A stretch of DNA of 34,404 nucleotides from Nonomuraea zeae (GCF_005889725.1 NZ_VCKX01000116.1:1-34404); one strand, 5' to 3'; positions 23,240-30,925 are shown, counted from the first letter of the stretch. The notes: a model not told the origin generated them from the sequence alone. Numbers and translations are program-made.

Positions 23240-23625
23240 CGGGGGGTCTCCTCGTCGTAGATCACTTCAGCGCGTCCGAGCGTCGTGCGCCGGCCCGTGT
23301 CGTCCTCGCCCCACAGCTCCAGCTCCGCCCGGTCGCCCGAGGCCGACACGACCCGGCCCCGGCAGGTGTGGGCCCGATCGCGGAAGTCCATGCCACGGTA
23401 GCTGACCTCGAGCATCGCCAGCCGGCCCCGCCCCTCCAGCCAGCCGGTGACGAGCCGGCCCAGGTAGGCGGCCTTGAGCAGCCCGTGCACCGCCAGCTCC
23501 GGATGGCCCAGCGAGCGCGCGAAGTCCAGGTCGTAGTGCATGTCGTAGAAGTCGCCCGAGGCGCCGGCGTACTCGACGAGGCGGCGCAGCGTGGTGGTCT
23601 CCGTCAGCGGAGGAAGGTCGGTCAT
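23236..23625 (-). CDS. MaoC-like hot-dog dehydratase/hydratase, C-type half
   Basis: 129 aa hot-dog protein carrying the hydratase-2 active-site pattern. GASGDFYDMHYD has the catalytic Asp D25 and His H30 (canonical G-D-x-N-P-x-H, here with Y-D instead of N-P), followed by LAVHGLLKAAYLGRLV. It should hydrate or dehydrate an enoyl/3-hydroxyacyl-CoA. Its ATG overlaps the stop of the other hot-dog gene (ATGA at 23625-23622). The pair matches, as two separate genes, the two halves of HTD2/mesaconyl-C4-CoA-hydratase-type proteins, so a heterodimer is likely. The substrate is unknown. Confidence 0.82.
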   Translation of the reverse strand: MTDLPPLTETTTLRRLVEYAGASGDFYDMHYDLDFARSLGHPELAVHGLLKAAYLGRLVTGWLEGRGRLAMLEVSYRGMDFRDRAHTCRGRVVSASGDRAELELWGEDDTGRRTTLGRAEVIYDEETPR

Positions 23626-24011
23626 TTCCTGATCCTGGTGCCGATGTGCCTGACGACCAGCTCACCGTCCGGCCGCCGGAACTCCGTCTCGAACGTCAGC
23701 AGCGCCATCGGCCCCGCCGACCCGTTCTTCTCGACCACGGCCGTGAACCTCGGGCGCGAGACGATCACGTCCCCGACCCTCAGCGGCGCGTGATACTCGA
23801 ACCGGTCGCCGCCGTTCAGCCACCCCGACCCGTACGACGACGCGGCCGGCAGCGACGGCGGCTCGTCGAGGAAGCAGGCGGTGAACGTGGGCGGCACCTC
23901 CTCGCCGGTGTCCCCGACGGCGTGCCGGTAGAAGTCCAGGTGACGCCGCTCGACGACGTCCTCGCGCGGCGGCCCGGTCCAGCCCACCGCCTCCTGGAGG
24001 GTCTCGATCAT
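23622..24011 (-). CDS. MaoC-like hot-dog protein, N-type half (FAS1-like dehydratase domain)
   Basis: 129 aa. No catalytic Asp-His pair is visible. The segments SLPAASSYGSGWLNGGDRFEYHAPLRVGDV and VEKNGSAGPMALLTFETEF resemble the N-terminal, substrate-binding half of HTD2-like hydratases (the family of mesaconyl-C4-CoA hydratase). It probably pairs with the next gene, which has the catalytic residues. ATG 24011 is fixed by the ATGA overlap with the GntR gene. Longer in-frame sequence upstream is the shadow of that regulator. Confidence 0.78.
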   Translation of the reverse strand: MIETLQEAVGWTGPPREDVVERRHLDFYRHAVGDTGEEVPPTFTACFLDEPPSLPAASSYGSGWLNGGDRFEYHAPLRVGDVIVSRPRFTAVVEKNGSAGPMALLTFETEFRRPDGELVVRHIGTRIRK

Positions 24012-24721
24012 CGATCTCCTTCCCTGACCCGCTTCAGCCAGGCCAGCGACTCGGGGGAGTGGCCGCCGACCCGGTCCTCGATGCCGTCGAGGAAGGCCAT
24101 GTCCCCGTGCCCGGCCAGCTCCCGGTGCACGGCCTCCGGCGAGCCGGCCTCGATCACGCCGAGCAGCCGCCGGTGCCGGTCCCAGTCGTCGACCAGCGAC
24201 TCGCCCGAGGCCCTGGCCTGCCGGTTCATGCCCATGCAGAGCAGCATCTGGAGCTGGATCGACCGGTAGGCATCCTCCAGCCGCCGGTGGCCGGACAGCC
24301 CGATGACCGAGCTGTGGAACTCGACGGCCTCCTCCAGCACCCCGATCCAGTCGCCGGCCCGCGCGCAGGCGCCGTGCCGGTCGAGCGCCGCGTGGCAGCG
24401 CGCCAGGCGGGCCGGCTCGCGTACCGGGACGCCCAGGTCCACGGCCATCCGCTCCAGCTCGCGCCTGAGCGTGACGATCTCGTAGATGTCGTGCAGCGTC
24501 AGCTGCGTGACGAACGCGCCCCGGCGCGGCTGCTGGGTGATGAGGCCCTGCTGCTCCAGCACCCGCATGGCCTCGCGCAGCGGGGGCCTGCTGACGCCCA
24601 GCTCCTGGGTGAGCTGGTTCTCCACCACCCGGTCGCCCGGCTGCAGCCTGCCGCTGAGCAGCATGCGCATCAGTGCCTCGGTGGCGAGCTGAACCATGCT
24701 GGGGGGTGCCTCGATGCGCAT
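24008..24721 (-). CDS. GntR-family regulator, FadR/FCD subfamily
   Basis: 237 aa. The N-terminal winged HTH spans about 10-72 (VENQLTQELGVSRPPLREAMRVLEQQGLITQQPRRGAFV as the core). The FCD ligand domain is at about 78-215, with likely metal or ligand histidines H135 (EFHSSV), H183 (DRHRRLL) and H205 (ELAGHG). FCD-type regulators usually sense organic acids or their CoA esters and act as repressors. It heads the minus-strand arm, overlapping the next gene by four bases, and is divergent from the CoA-transferase/transporter arm. TTGTCT/AGACAA half-sites in the gap are its probable operators. Confidence 0.92.
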   Translation of the reverse strand: MRIEAPPSMVQLATEALMRMLLSGRLQPGDRVVENQLTQELGVSRPPLREAMRVLEQQGLITQQPRRGAFVTQLTLHDIYEIVTLRRELERMAVDLGVPVREPARLARCHAALDRHGACARAGDWIGVLEEAVEFHSSVIGLSGHRRLEDAYRSIQLQMLLCMGMNRQARASGESLVDDWDRHRRLLGVIEAGSPEAVHRELAGHGDMAFLDGIEDRVGGHSPESLAWLKRVREGDR

Positions 24722-24789
24722 CGCGGTCTCTCTTGTCGTCGGCGATCAGTGTCTGCCGCCATAGTGCCGAAGAACTTCCGGCAGAACTC

Positions 24790-24819
24790 TTGTCTAGCTG
24801 ACTTGTCTTCTGTAGACAA
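24790..24819. promoter_or_regulatory. probable GntR operator in the divergent promoter
   Basis: TTGTCT occurs at 24790-24795 and 24803-24808, and the inverted half-site AGACAA at 24814-24819. TTGTCT-TCTGT-AGACAA forms a perfect 6-5-6 dyad with an extra direct half-site 13 bases upstream. On the plus strand, TTGTCT (24790-24795) and TAGACA (24813-24818) are 17 bases apart and could be the -35/-10 of the CoA-transferase arm. A regulator bound there would block transcription. FCD-GntR operators typically contain TTGT/ACAA arms. The only regulator gene nearby starts at 24721. Direct observation for the repeats; inference for the function. Confidence 0.65.
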
Positions 24820-24856
24820 TAGACCAACCCCGGCCGAAGTGAGGTTTTCGTAACAT

Positions 24857-26068
24857 ATGACTCCGTTGTCCGGTATTCGAGTCGTCGAGGTCGGCGCCTT
24901 CATGGCCGCCCCCTTCGCCACCATGCAGCTGGCCGACCTCGGCGCCACCGTCATCAAGGTCGAGAACCCGGCCGGTGGCGACCAGGTGCGCGCCATCGGC
25001 CCGTTCGCGGCCGGGCACAGCTCCCCGTTCGCCCGGCTCAACAGGAACAAGCGCTCCGTCGCCATCGACCTGAAGTCCGAGCACGGCGTGGCCGCCTTCC
25101 GCCGCCTCGTCGCCGGCGCCGACGTGCTGGTGGAGAACCTGCGCCCCGGCGCCATGCGCAAGCTCGGCCTCGGCTTCGACGACCTCCAGGCGCTCAACCC
25201 GCGCCTCGTGTACGTCTCCGCCTCCGGCTGGGGCCAGGACGGCCCCCTCGCGAACCTGCCGGGCCTGGACATCATGGCCCAGGCCCGAGGCGGCCTGATG
25301 AGCGTCACCGGCATGCCGGACGGCGACCCGGTCAAGGTCGGCGTGCCGATCGCGGACCTCGTCTGCGGGCTCTACGGCGCCCTCGGCGCGGTCTCGGCGC
25401 TGCACGCCCGCGAGCTGACCGGACAGGGCCAGCACGTGGACGTGTCCCTGCTGGAGTCGGCCGTGTCCTTCGCCATCTGGGAGGCGGGCAAGTATTTCGC
25501 CACCGGCGAGGTGGGCCGGCCGCTCGGGTCCGCGCACCAGAGCACGGCGCCGTACCAGGCCATCCGCACCGCGGACGGCTGGTGCACGGTCGGCGCCGTC
25601 ACCCCCAAGACCTGGCAGGGCTTCTGCTCCGCGCTCGGCCTGACCGACCTGCTCGGCGACGAGCGTTACGCCGACGCGCACGACCGGCACGGCCTGCGCG
25701 ACGAGCTGATCCCCGCCATCGAGCGCGCCACCACCCAGCGCAGCACGGCCGAGGTCGTGGCCGCGCTCGACCGGCACGGCGTGCCCTGCGCGCCCATTTC
25801 CGACTACTCGCAGGTGTTCGAGGACGAGCACCTGAACGAGCGGCGCTTCTTCTGGGATGCCGAGCACCCCGAGATGGGCGCCGTCCGCCAGCTCGGCTCC
25901 GCCATGCGGTTCTCGGCCACGCCCACCAGGCGCGGCCCCGCCGGACCGCTGCTCGGCGCGGACACCGTCGCGGTGCTGCGCGAGTGCGGCCTGACCGAGC
26001 AGGAGATCGACCGGCTGCTGGCCGAAGGCGCGGCGGCCCAATCCCCCACCCCCTTGGAGAGTTCATGA
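24857..26068 (+). CDS. class III CoA-transferase (CaiB/BaiF family)
   Basis: Moves CoA between carboxylic acids; 403 aa, normal length for the family. The N-terminal LSGIRVVEVGAFMAAPFATMQLADLGATVIKVE is diagnostic, as is KVGVPIADLVCGLYGALGAVSAL. The catalytic Asp that forms the acyl-anhydride is D138 in LPGLDIMAQA. The likely role is activation of the carboxylate imported by the transporter encoded downstream. GAGG lies 12 bases before the ATG. It is the first gene of the plus-strand arm, and its stop overlaps the thioesterase start (ATGA, 26065-26068). The donor and acceptor acids are unknown. Confidence 0.94.
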   Translation: MTPLSGIRVVEVGAFMAAPFATMQLADLGATVIKVENPAGGDQVRAIGPFAAGHSSPFARLNRNKRSVAIDLKSEHGVAAFRRLVAGADVLVENLRPGAMRKLGLGFDDLQALNPRLVYVSASGWGQDGPLANLPGLDIMAQARGGLMSVTGMPDGDPVKVGVPIADLVCGLYGALGAVSALHARELTGQGQHVDVSLLESAVSFAIWEAGKYFATGEVGRPLGSAHQSTAPYQAIRTADGWCTVGAVTPKTWQGFCSALGLTDLLGDERYADAHDRHGLRDELIPAIERATTQRSTAEVVAALDRHGVPCAPISDYSQVFEDEHLNERRFFWDAEHPEMGAVRQLGSAMRFSATPTRRGPAGPLLGADTVAVLRECGLTEQEIDRLLAEGAAAQSPTPLESS

Positions 26069-26451
26069 GCGACCGGCTGAGCCCGGGTGTGAGCGGCAGC
26101 CTCACCTGGGTCGTGGCGGAGCGGCACTGCACGCGCCGCGGCGACCACGACATCTTCTCCACCCCCAACCTGGTCCACCTGATCGAGGACGCCGCGATCG
26201 AGGCGCTGGCCCCCTACCTGGCCGAGGGCGAGGGCAGCGTCGGCAGCAAGGTGGAGATCGCGCACGTGGCGCCCACGCTCAAGGGCGCCGCGGTGCGCGC
26301 GACCGCAACGGTGACCGAGGTGGACCGGCGGCGCGTCGCGTTCACCGTGGCCGCCGAGGACGGCAACGGGACCATCGGCCAGGGCACTCATGAACGCTTC
26401 ATCATCAACCTGGACAAGTTCGCCGCCAAGCTGCGGGAGCTGGAGTCATGA
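26065..26451 (+). CDS. FlK-like acyl-CoA thioesterase
   Basis: Hot-dog thioesterase of 128 aa, closely resembling fluoroacetyl-CoA thioesterase FlK. The APYLAEGEGSVGSKVEIAH and GTHERFIINLDKF segments correspond to FlK. The three FlK catalytic residues have equivalents at constant offset: T33 (FlK T42), E41 (E50) and H67 (H76). The FlK lid segment before the Thr is shorter here, so fluoro-selectivity should not be assumed. It should hydrolyse a small acyl-CoA, either as a safety valve or as a pathway step. It overlaps both neighbours by four bases (ATGA). Confidence 0.88.
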   Translation: MSDRLSPGVSGSLTWVVAERHCTRRGDHDIFSTPNLVHLIEDAAIEALAPYLAEGEGSVGSKVEIAHVAPTLKGAAVRATATVTEVDRRRVAFTVAAEDGNGTIGQGTHERFIINLDKFAAKLRELES

Positions 26452-27416
26452 GGGCCGGGGTCGCGAAAGGGACGGCGCTGATCGCCCTTCTCCTGGCCTC
26501 CGCCTGCGGCGCGAACGCCGACTCGGGCGGCGGCGCCTGGAAGCCGCGCGGCGACGTCCGCATGATCGTGCCGTTCGCCGCCGGCGGCGGCAGCGACCTG
26601 GCCGGCCGGGCCATCGCGACCGCGCTGGAGAAGGCCCAGCCGGGGCTGAAGGTCACTGTGGAGAACCGCGACGGCGGCTCGGGCGCGGTCGGCTACTCGG
26701 CCATGCTCGGCAAGAAGGGCAACGGCAACTACCTGCTCGCCACCGAGAACGCGATCCTGTCCCTGCCGCTCAGCGGCCAGGTGTCGTTCACCCGCAAGGA
26801 CTTCACGCCGGTCGCCAAGCTGGCCGAGGACGGCGGCATCCTCGTGGTCAAGAAGGACTCGCCGTACAAGACCTGCGCCGACGTGGTGAACGCGGCCAAG
26901 GGCGGCCGGGTCAGCGTGGGCATGTCCGGGGCGTTCGGCGTGGACAACGTGATCTTCACGATGATCGAGCAGAGGACCGGGGTGAAGTTCCAGCGGGTGC
27001 CGTTCGAATCGGGCGGCGAGCTGGTGCCCGCGGTGCTCGGCGGCCAGATCCAGGTCGCGCTGCTGAACCCGGGCGAGGTCATCGGCCAGTTCAGGTCCGG
27101 CGACCTCAGGGGCCTGTGCGTCACCACGGACAAGCGTTACGCCTACCCCGAGTTCGCCTCCCTGGGCACGGCCAAGGAGCAGGGGATCGACGTGTCGTAC
27201 GTGCAGTTCAGGGGCTTCCTGGCGCCCGGCGGGCTGGACGAGCGCGAGCGGGCGTACTGGGAGCAGGCGGCCAGGGGCGTCACCAAGACCCCCGAGTTCC
27301 AGAAGTGGCTCAAGGACAACTACCTGCAGCAGGCCGAGCTGTACGGCGACGCGTTCGGCGGCTACCTCGAACAGCTCGACACGGCGCTCGCGCCGGTGCT
27401 GAAGAAGTCGTCATGA
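26448..27416 (+). CDS. tctC: tripartite tricarboxylate transporter substrate-binding protein TctC
   Basis: Extracellular solute receptor of a secondary TTT transporter; 322 aa. The N-terminal signal peptide ends in a lipobox-like A17-S18-A19-C20, so it is anchored to the membrane surface as expected in a Gram-positive. VRMIVPFAAGGGSDLAGRAIA is the family hallmark for carboxylate binding, and the mature domain covers the rest. Relatives bind citrate, tartrate, aromatic acids and others, so the ligand cannot be named. It overlaps the thioesterase (ATGA) and tctB (ATGA). Confidence 0.93.
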   Translation: MRAGVAKGTALIALLLASACGANADSGGGAWKPRGDVRMIVPFAAGGGSDLAGRAIATALEKAQPGLKVTVENRDGGSGAVGYSAMLGKKGNGNYLLATENAILSLPLSGQVSFTRKDFTPVAKLAEDGGILVVKKDSPYKTCADVVNAAKGGRVSVGMSGAFGVDNVIFTMIEQRTGVKFQRVPFESGGELVPAVLGGQIQVALLNPGEVIGQFRSGDLRGLCVTTDKRYAYPEFASLGTAKEQGIDVSYVQFRGFLAPGGLDERERAYWEQAARGVTKTPEFQKWLKDNYLQQAELYGDAFGGYLEQLDTALAPVLKKSS

Positions 27417-27886
27417 GGCAGCTGCTCCGCGGCGAGTCCGCCGTCTGGGCCCTGCTGGTCTGCCTGTCCGCCGCCATGGCCGCCGTCTCCTTCGGATACG
27501 GCATCACCAAGGAGGGCGGCCAGGTGGGGCCGGGGTTCCTGCCGCTGGTCAGCGGCGTGGCGCTGGCGCTGCTCTCGGCCGCGTGCCTCCTGCAGTCGGT
27601 ACGCCGCGCCGCCCCGGACGAGGAGGGCGCCGACCCGCGGCGCATCAGGACGCTGTGGACCGTGTTCGCCCTGCTGCTGGTCGCGGTGCTGCTGGTCCCG
27701 CTGACCGGGTTCCTGGTGGCGTTCGGGCTGCTGGTGTTCGCCGTGTCCGCGTTCGTGGAGAAGCAGCGCCCGCTGCCGGCCGCGGGCGTCGCGGTGGCCG
27801 CCACGCTGGCGATCTATGCGGTGTTCGTCCTGTTCCTGGCCGTGCCGCTGCCGGGCGGGCTGCTCGGCGTCGGAGGTGACGGCTGA
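27413..27886 (+). CDS. tctB: tripartite tricarboxylate transporter small membrane subunit TctB
   Basis: 157 aa with four predicted membrane helices: about 10-30, 40-62, 80-110 (split by a Pro) and 125-150. EGGQVGPGFLPLVSGVALALLSA is the recognisable N-terminal loop and helix of TctB proteins. It forms the membrane part together with TctA. Its ATG overlaps tctC, and its TGA shares one base with the tctA ATG (TGATG), so it is tightly coupled between them. Confidence 0.9.
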   Translation: MRQLLRGESAVWALLVCLSAAMAAVSFGYGITKEGGQVGPGFLPLVSGVALALLSAACLLQSVRRAAPDEEGADPRRIRTLWTVFALLLVAVLLVPLTGFLVAFGLLVFAVSAFVEKQRPLPAAGVAVAATLAIYAVFVLFLAVPLPGGLLGVGGDG

Positions 27887-29376
27887 TGCTGGACAACCTG
27901 CTGATGGGGTTCGGGGCGGCGCTGACCCCCGCGAACCTGCTCTGGTGCTTCGTCGGCGTGCTCGCCGGAACCGTCATCGGCCTGCTGCCCGGCCTCGGCT
28001 CGACGACCGGCGTGGCCGTGCTGCTGCCGCTGACGCTCTCGTTCGAGCCGCTGACCGCGCTGATCATGCTCGCCGGCATCTACTACGGCGCCCAGTACGG
28101 CGGCACGATCACCTCCGTGCTGATCTCCACGCCGGGCGAGGCGGCCAGCGTGGTCACCGCGATCGACGGCTACCAGATGGCCCGCAAGGGCCGGGCGGGA
28201 GCGGCGCTGTCGATCGCGGCCATCGGCTCCTTCGTGGCCGCCATCGTCTCGCTGGTGCTGCTGGTCGCGATGGCGCCGCCGTTCGCCAAGCTGGCGCTCG
28301 ACTTCGGCCCGCCGGAGAACCTCGCCGTCATGGTGCTCGGCCTCACCACCATCGTCAGCTTCTCCTCCGGCGCGCGGCTGCGCGGCCTGGCCATGGCGGT
28401 TCTCGGCATCCTGCTCGCCACCGTCGGCGTGGACGCGGCCACCGGGCTGCCGCGCTACACCTTCGGCGACGTGGACCTGCTGTCCGGGCTGCCGTTCGTG
28501 CAGGTGATGATCGGGCTCTTCGCCGTGGGGGAGGTGCTCTTCCAGATCAGGCAGGGCGCGGCCGAGCCCATCAGGGCCCGGTTCAGGGACCTGGTGATCA
28601 CCAGGGAGGAGCTGTCGCGCTCCAAGGGGGCGATCGCCCGGGGAAGCCTCATCGGCTACCTGCTCGGCTGCCTGCCGGGCGCCGGGTCCACGCTGGCCTC
28701 CTTCCTCGCGTACGGGGTGGAGAAGCGCGTCTCGCGTAACAAGCACGAGTTCGGCCACGGCGCGATCGAGGGCGTCGCCTCGCCGGAGAGCGCCAACAAC
28801 GCCGCCGCGAACGCGAACTTCGTCCCCACCCTCGCCCTCGGCATCCCCGGCGGCGCGACGACGGCGGTGCTGCTCGGGGCGTTCATGATGTACGGGATCC
28901 AGCCGGGGCCGCTGCTCTTCGAGGAGCAGCCGGAGCTGGTGTGGGGGCTGCTGGCCTCGTTCTTCATCGGCAACGTGCTGCTGCTGGTGCTGAACCTGCC
29001 GCTGGCGCCGCTCTTCGCGCAGCTCCTGCGGATCCCGTACGGCTACATGTATCCGCTGATCCTGGTCACCAGCTTCGTGGGGGCCTACTCGATCGACAAC
29101 AACATGTTCAGCGTGTGGGTGGTGTTCGTCTTCGGCCTGGTCGGATATTTCATGAAGAAGTTTGATCTGCCGATGGCGCCGCTCGTGCTCGGGCTCGTCG
29201 TCGGGGCGCTGTTCGAGAAGGCCCTGGTGCAGACGTCGGCGATGGGCGACGGCGACCTGACGATCGTCTTCACCCGGCCGATCGCGCTGGTGGTGCTCCT
29301 GCTGGCGGTCCTGCTGCTGGCCGGGCCCTCGCTGGTCAGGCTGATCCCGAAGAAGAAGGAAGAGGAGAAGGTGTGA
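27886..29376 (+). CDS. tctA: tripartite tricarboxylate transporter large membrane subunit TctA
   Basis: Main transport subunit, 496 aa and about 12 helices, driven by an ion gradient. GLLPGLGSTTGVAVLLPLT (about 30-48) is the repeated pore motif of TctA; the second copy LGCLPGAGSTLASFLAYGVEK is near residue 262. Also typical are YYGAQYGGTITSVLISTPGE and SPESANNAAANANFVPTLALGIPG. With TctB and TctC the transporter is complete. Its stop overlaps the GTG of the next gene (GTGA). Confidence 0.95.
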   Translation: MLDNLLMGFGAALTPANLLWCFVGVLAGTVIGLLPGLGSTTGVAVLLPLTLSFEPLTALIMLAGIYYGAQYGGTITSVLISTPGEAASVVTAIDGYQMARKGRAGAALSIAAIGSFVAAIVSLVLLVAMAPPFAKLALDFGPPENLAVMVLGLTTIVSFSSGARLRGLAMAVLGILLATVGVDAATGLPRYTFGDVDLLSGLPFVQVMIGLFAVGEVLFQIRQGAAEPIRARFRDLVITREELSRSKGAIARGSLIGYLLGCLPGAGSTLASFLAYGVEKRVSRNKHEFGHGAIEGVASPESANNAAANANFVPTLALGIPGGATTAVLLGAFMMYGIQPGPLLFEEQPELVWGLLASFFIGNVLLLVLNLPLAPLFAQLLRIPYGYMYPLILVTSFVGAYSIDNNMFSVWVVFVFGLVGYFMKKFDLPMAPLVLGLVVGALFEKALVQTSAMGDGDLTIVFTRPIALVVLLLAVLLLAGPSLVRLIPKKKEEEKV

Positions 29377-30143
29377 GCGAGCTCCTGGTCACCGCCGACG
29401 GGCCCGTGCTGCGGGTGGTGTTCAACCGGCCCGGCCAGCACAACGCGCTGACCTGGGCCATGTGGGACGGCCTCCACGACGCCTGCGAGCGGGCCGACGA
29501 CGATCCGGGGATCAAGCTCCTCGTGCTGTCCGGGGCGGGCGGCCGGGCGTTCGTGGCCGGCACCGACATCTCGCAGTTCGCCACGTTCGGCGGCGGCGAG
29601 GACGGCATCGCGTACGAGGCCAAGGTGCAGCGCGTCATCGACCGGCTCGAACGCGTCAAGGTGCCCACGGTGGCCGTCGTCCAGGGCTACTGCGTGGGCG
29701 GCGGGCTCGTCGTCGCGGCCGCCTGCGACCTGCGGCTGGCCGTACCGGGGGCCAGGTTCGGCGCCCCCATCGCCAGGACGCTCGGCAATTGCCTGTCCAT
29801 GAACACCTACTCGCTCCTCGTCCACCACCTGGGCCCGGCCCGCACCCTGGACATGCTGCTGCGGGCCCGCATGTACACGGCCGAGGAGGCCCACGCGGCC
29901 GGCTTCGTGGCCGAGCTGTGCGAGCCGGACGACCTGCCCGCGCGCCAGGCGGAGACGGAGGAGCGACTCCTCTCCCACGCGCCCCTGTCGATGTGGGCGG
30001 CCAAGGAGGCGGTCCGGCGGCTGCGCGTGGCGAACCTGCCGGACGCCGACGACCTCGTGGCCGCCGTCTTCGGCAGCGCCGATTTCCACGCCGCCGTCCC
30101 CGCCTTCCTGGCCAAGGAAAAGGTCACCTGGCAGGGCCGCTGA
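29373..30143 (+). CDS. crotonase-fold (enoyl-CoA hydratase/isomerase superfamily) protein with atypical active site
   Basis: 256 aa, one crotonase domain. The oxyanion-hole segments are intact (FVAGTDISQF around 60-69 and CVGGG at 107-111). Both catalytic glutamates of classical enoyl-CoA hydratase are missing. The position in GGGxE is V113 (GGGLV) and that in xPE is I133 (APIAR). It is therefore unlikely to be a simple hydratase; isomerase, hydrolase, lyase or decarboxylase chemistry is possible in this superfamily. A GTG start overlaps tctA (GTGA), with GGAGAAGG just upstream. It is the last gene of the transporter arm, and a hairpin follows. Confidence 0.88.
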   Translation: MSELLVTADGPVLRVVFNRPGQHNALTWAMWDGLHDACERADDDPGIKLLVLSGAGGRAFVAGTDISQFATFGGGEDGIAYEAKVQRVIDRLERVKVPTVAVVQGYCVGGGLVVAAACDLRLAVPGARFGAPIARTLGNCLSMNTYSLLVHHLGPARTLDMLLRARMYTAEEAHAAGFVAELCEPDDLPARQAETEERLLSHAPLSMWAAKEAVRRLRVANLPDADDLVAAVFGSADFHAAVPAFLAKEKVTWQGR

Positions 30144-30168
30144 CACCCGTTCTCCGGGGGCCGGGGCT

Positions 30169-30202
30169 CCCGGGCCGGGGCATCCCCTCCTCCCGGCCCG
30201 GG
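30169..30202. terminator. hairpin after the transporter arm
   Basis: CCCGGGCCGG (30169-30178) and CCGGCCCGGG (30193-30202) form a perfect 10-base-pair stem around a 14-base loop. It lies 25 bases after the crotonase stop and just before the pgeF-like gene, a sensible end for the six-gene operon. The loop is large and no U-tract follows. Confidence 0.5.
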
Positions 30203-30217
30203 CTCTAAGATCGAGGC

Positions 30218-30925
30218 ATGCAACTGGCCCCTGGAGTGCACGTCGCCATCACCGATCGGCACGGAGGGGTCAGCGCGCCGCCCTACGGCTCGCGCAACCT
30301 CGGCGGCATGGTCGGCGACGACCCGGCGGCCGTGCGCGCCAACCGCGACGGGGTCGCGGCGGAGCTGGGGGTGCGGGCCATCGTGTTCATGCGCCAGGTC
30401 CACAGCGCCGACGTCGCCTACGTGAGCGAGCCGTTCGGCGACGACCCGCCGCAGCTCGACGGCGTGTTCACCACGGAGCCCCGGCTGGCGCTGGCCTCGC
30501 TGGGCGCCGACTGCCCCGCCGTCCTGGTGGCCGACCCGGTGGCCGGCATGATCGGGGCCGCCCACTCGGGCCGGCCGGGCACCGAGGCGGGCATCGCCAC
30601 CGCCCTGGTGTCGGCCATGGCGGGCAAGGGCGCGGAGCCGGGCCGCATGGTCGCGCTGATCGGCCCCGGGGCCTGCGGGCGCTGCTACGAGGTGCCCGCC
30701 GCGCTTCGCGAGCAGGTCGCGGCCAAGGTGCCGCAGACCTGGTCCACGACGTCGTGGGAGACGCCCGCGCTGGACCTGCGGGCCGGGATCGAGGCACAGC
30801 TCAGGGCGGCGGGCCTGGCCGACGTACGCCATGACGCCCGCTGCACGATCGAGTCGGGCGAGCTCTACTCCCACCGCCGAGAGCAGCCGGGCGGCCGCTT
30901 CGCCGGCCTCATCTGGCTGACCTGA
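30218..30925 (+). CDS. pgeF: YfiH/LACC1-type purine nucleoside phosphorylase-like protein (PgeF family)
   Basis: 235 aa. The conserved zinc residues of the family are all present: H62 in QVHSADV, C99 in GADCPAVLV and H116 in AAHSGRPGTEAGI. IGPGACGRCYEV also matches. Older annotations call it a multicopper polyphenol oxidase (laccase) domain protein. Related enzymes cleave purine nucleosides and/or edit peptidoglycan precursors. The usual actinobacterial copy lies next to ftsZ; no division genes are seen here, so this may be a second copy. The ATG follows a GC-rich hairpin, and the gene is probably transcribed separately. Confidence 0.9.
   Translation: MQLAPGVHVAITDRHGGVSAPPYGSRNLGGMVGDDPAAVRANRDGVAAELGVRAIVFMRQVHSADVAYVSEPFGDDPPQLDGVFTTEPRLALASLGADCPAVLVADPVAGMIGAAHSGRPGTEAGIATALVSAMAGKGAEPGRMVALIGPGACGRCYEVPAALREQVAAKVPQTWSTTSWETPALDLRAGIEAQLRAAGLADVRHDARCTIESGELYSHRREQPGGRFAGLIWLT

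Noticed and set aside
27814..28758. Long open frame antisense to tctA (and similar antisense frames at 2401-3603, 6772-7953, 11771-12535 and 21860-23260)
   Set aside because: Composition is typical of high-GC shadow frames (runs of Arg, Gly, His, Ala), with no domain or ribosome site, and each lies over a well-supported gene.
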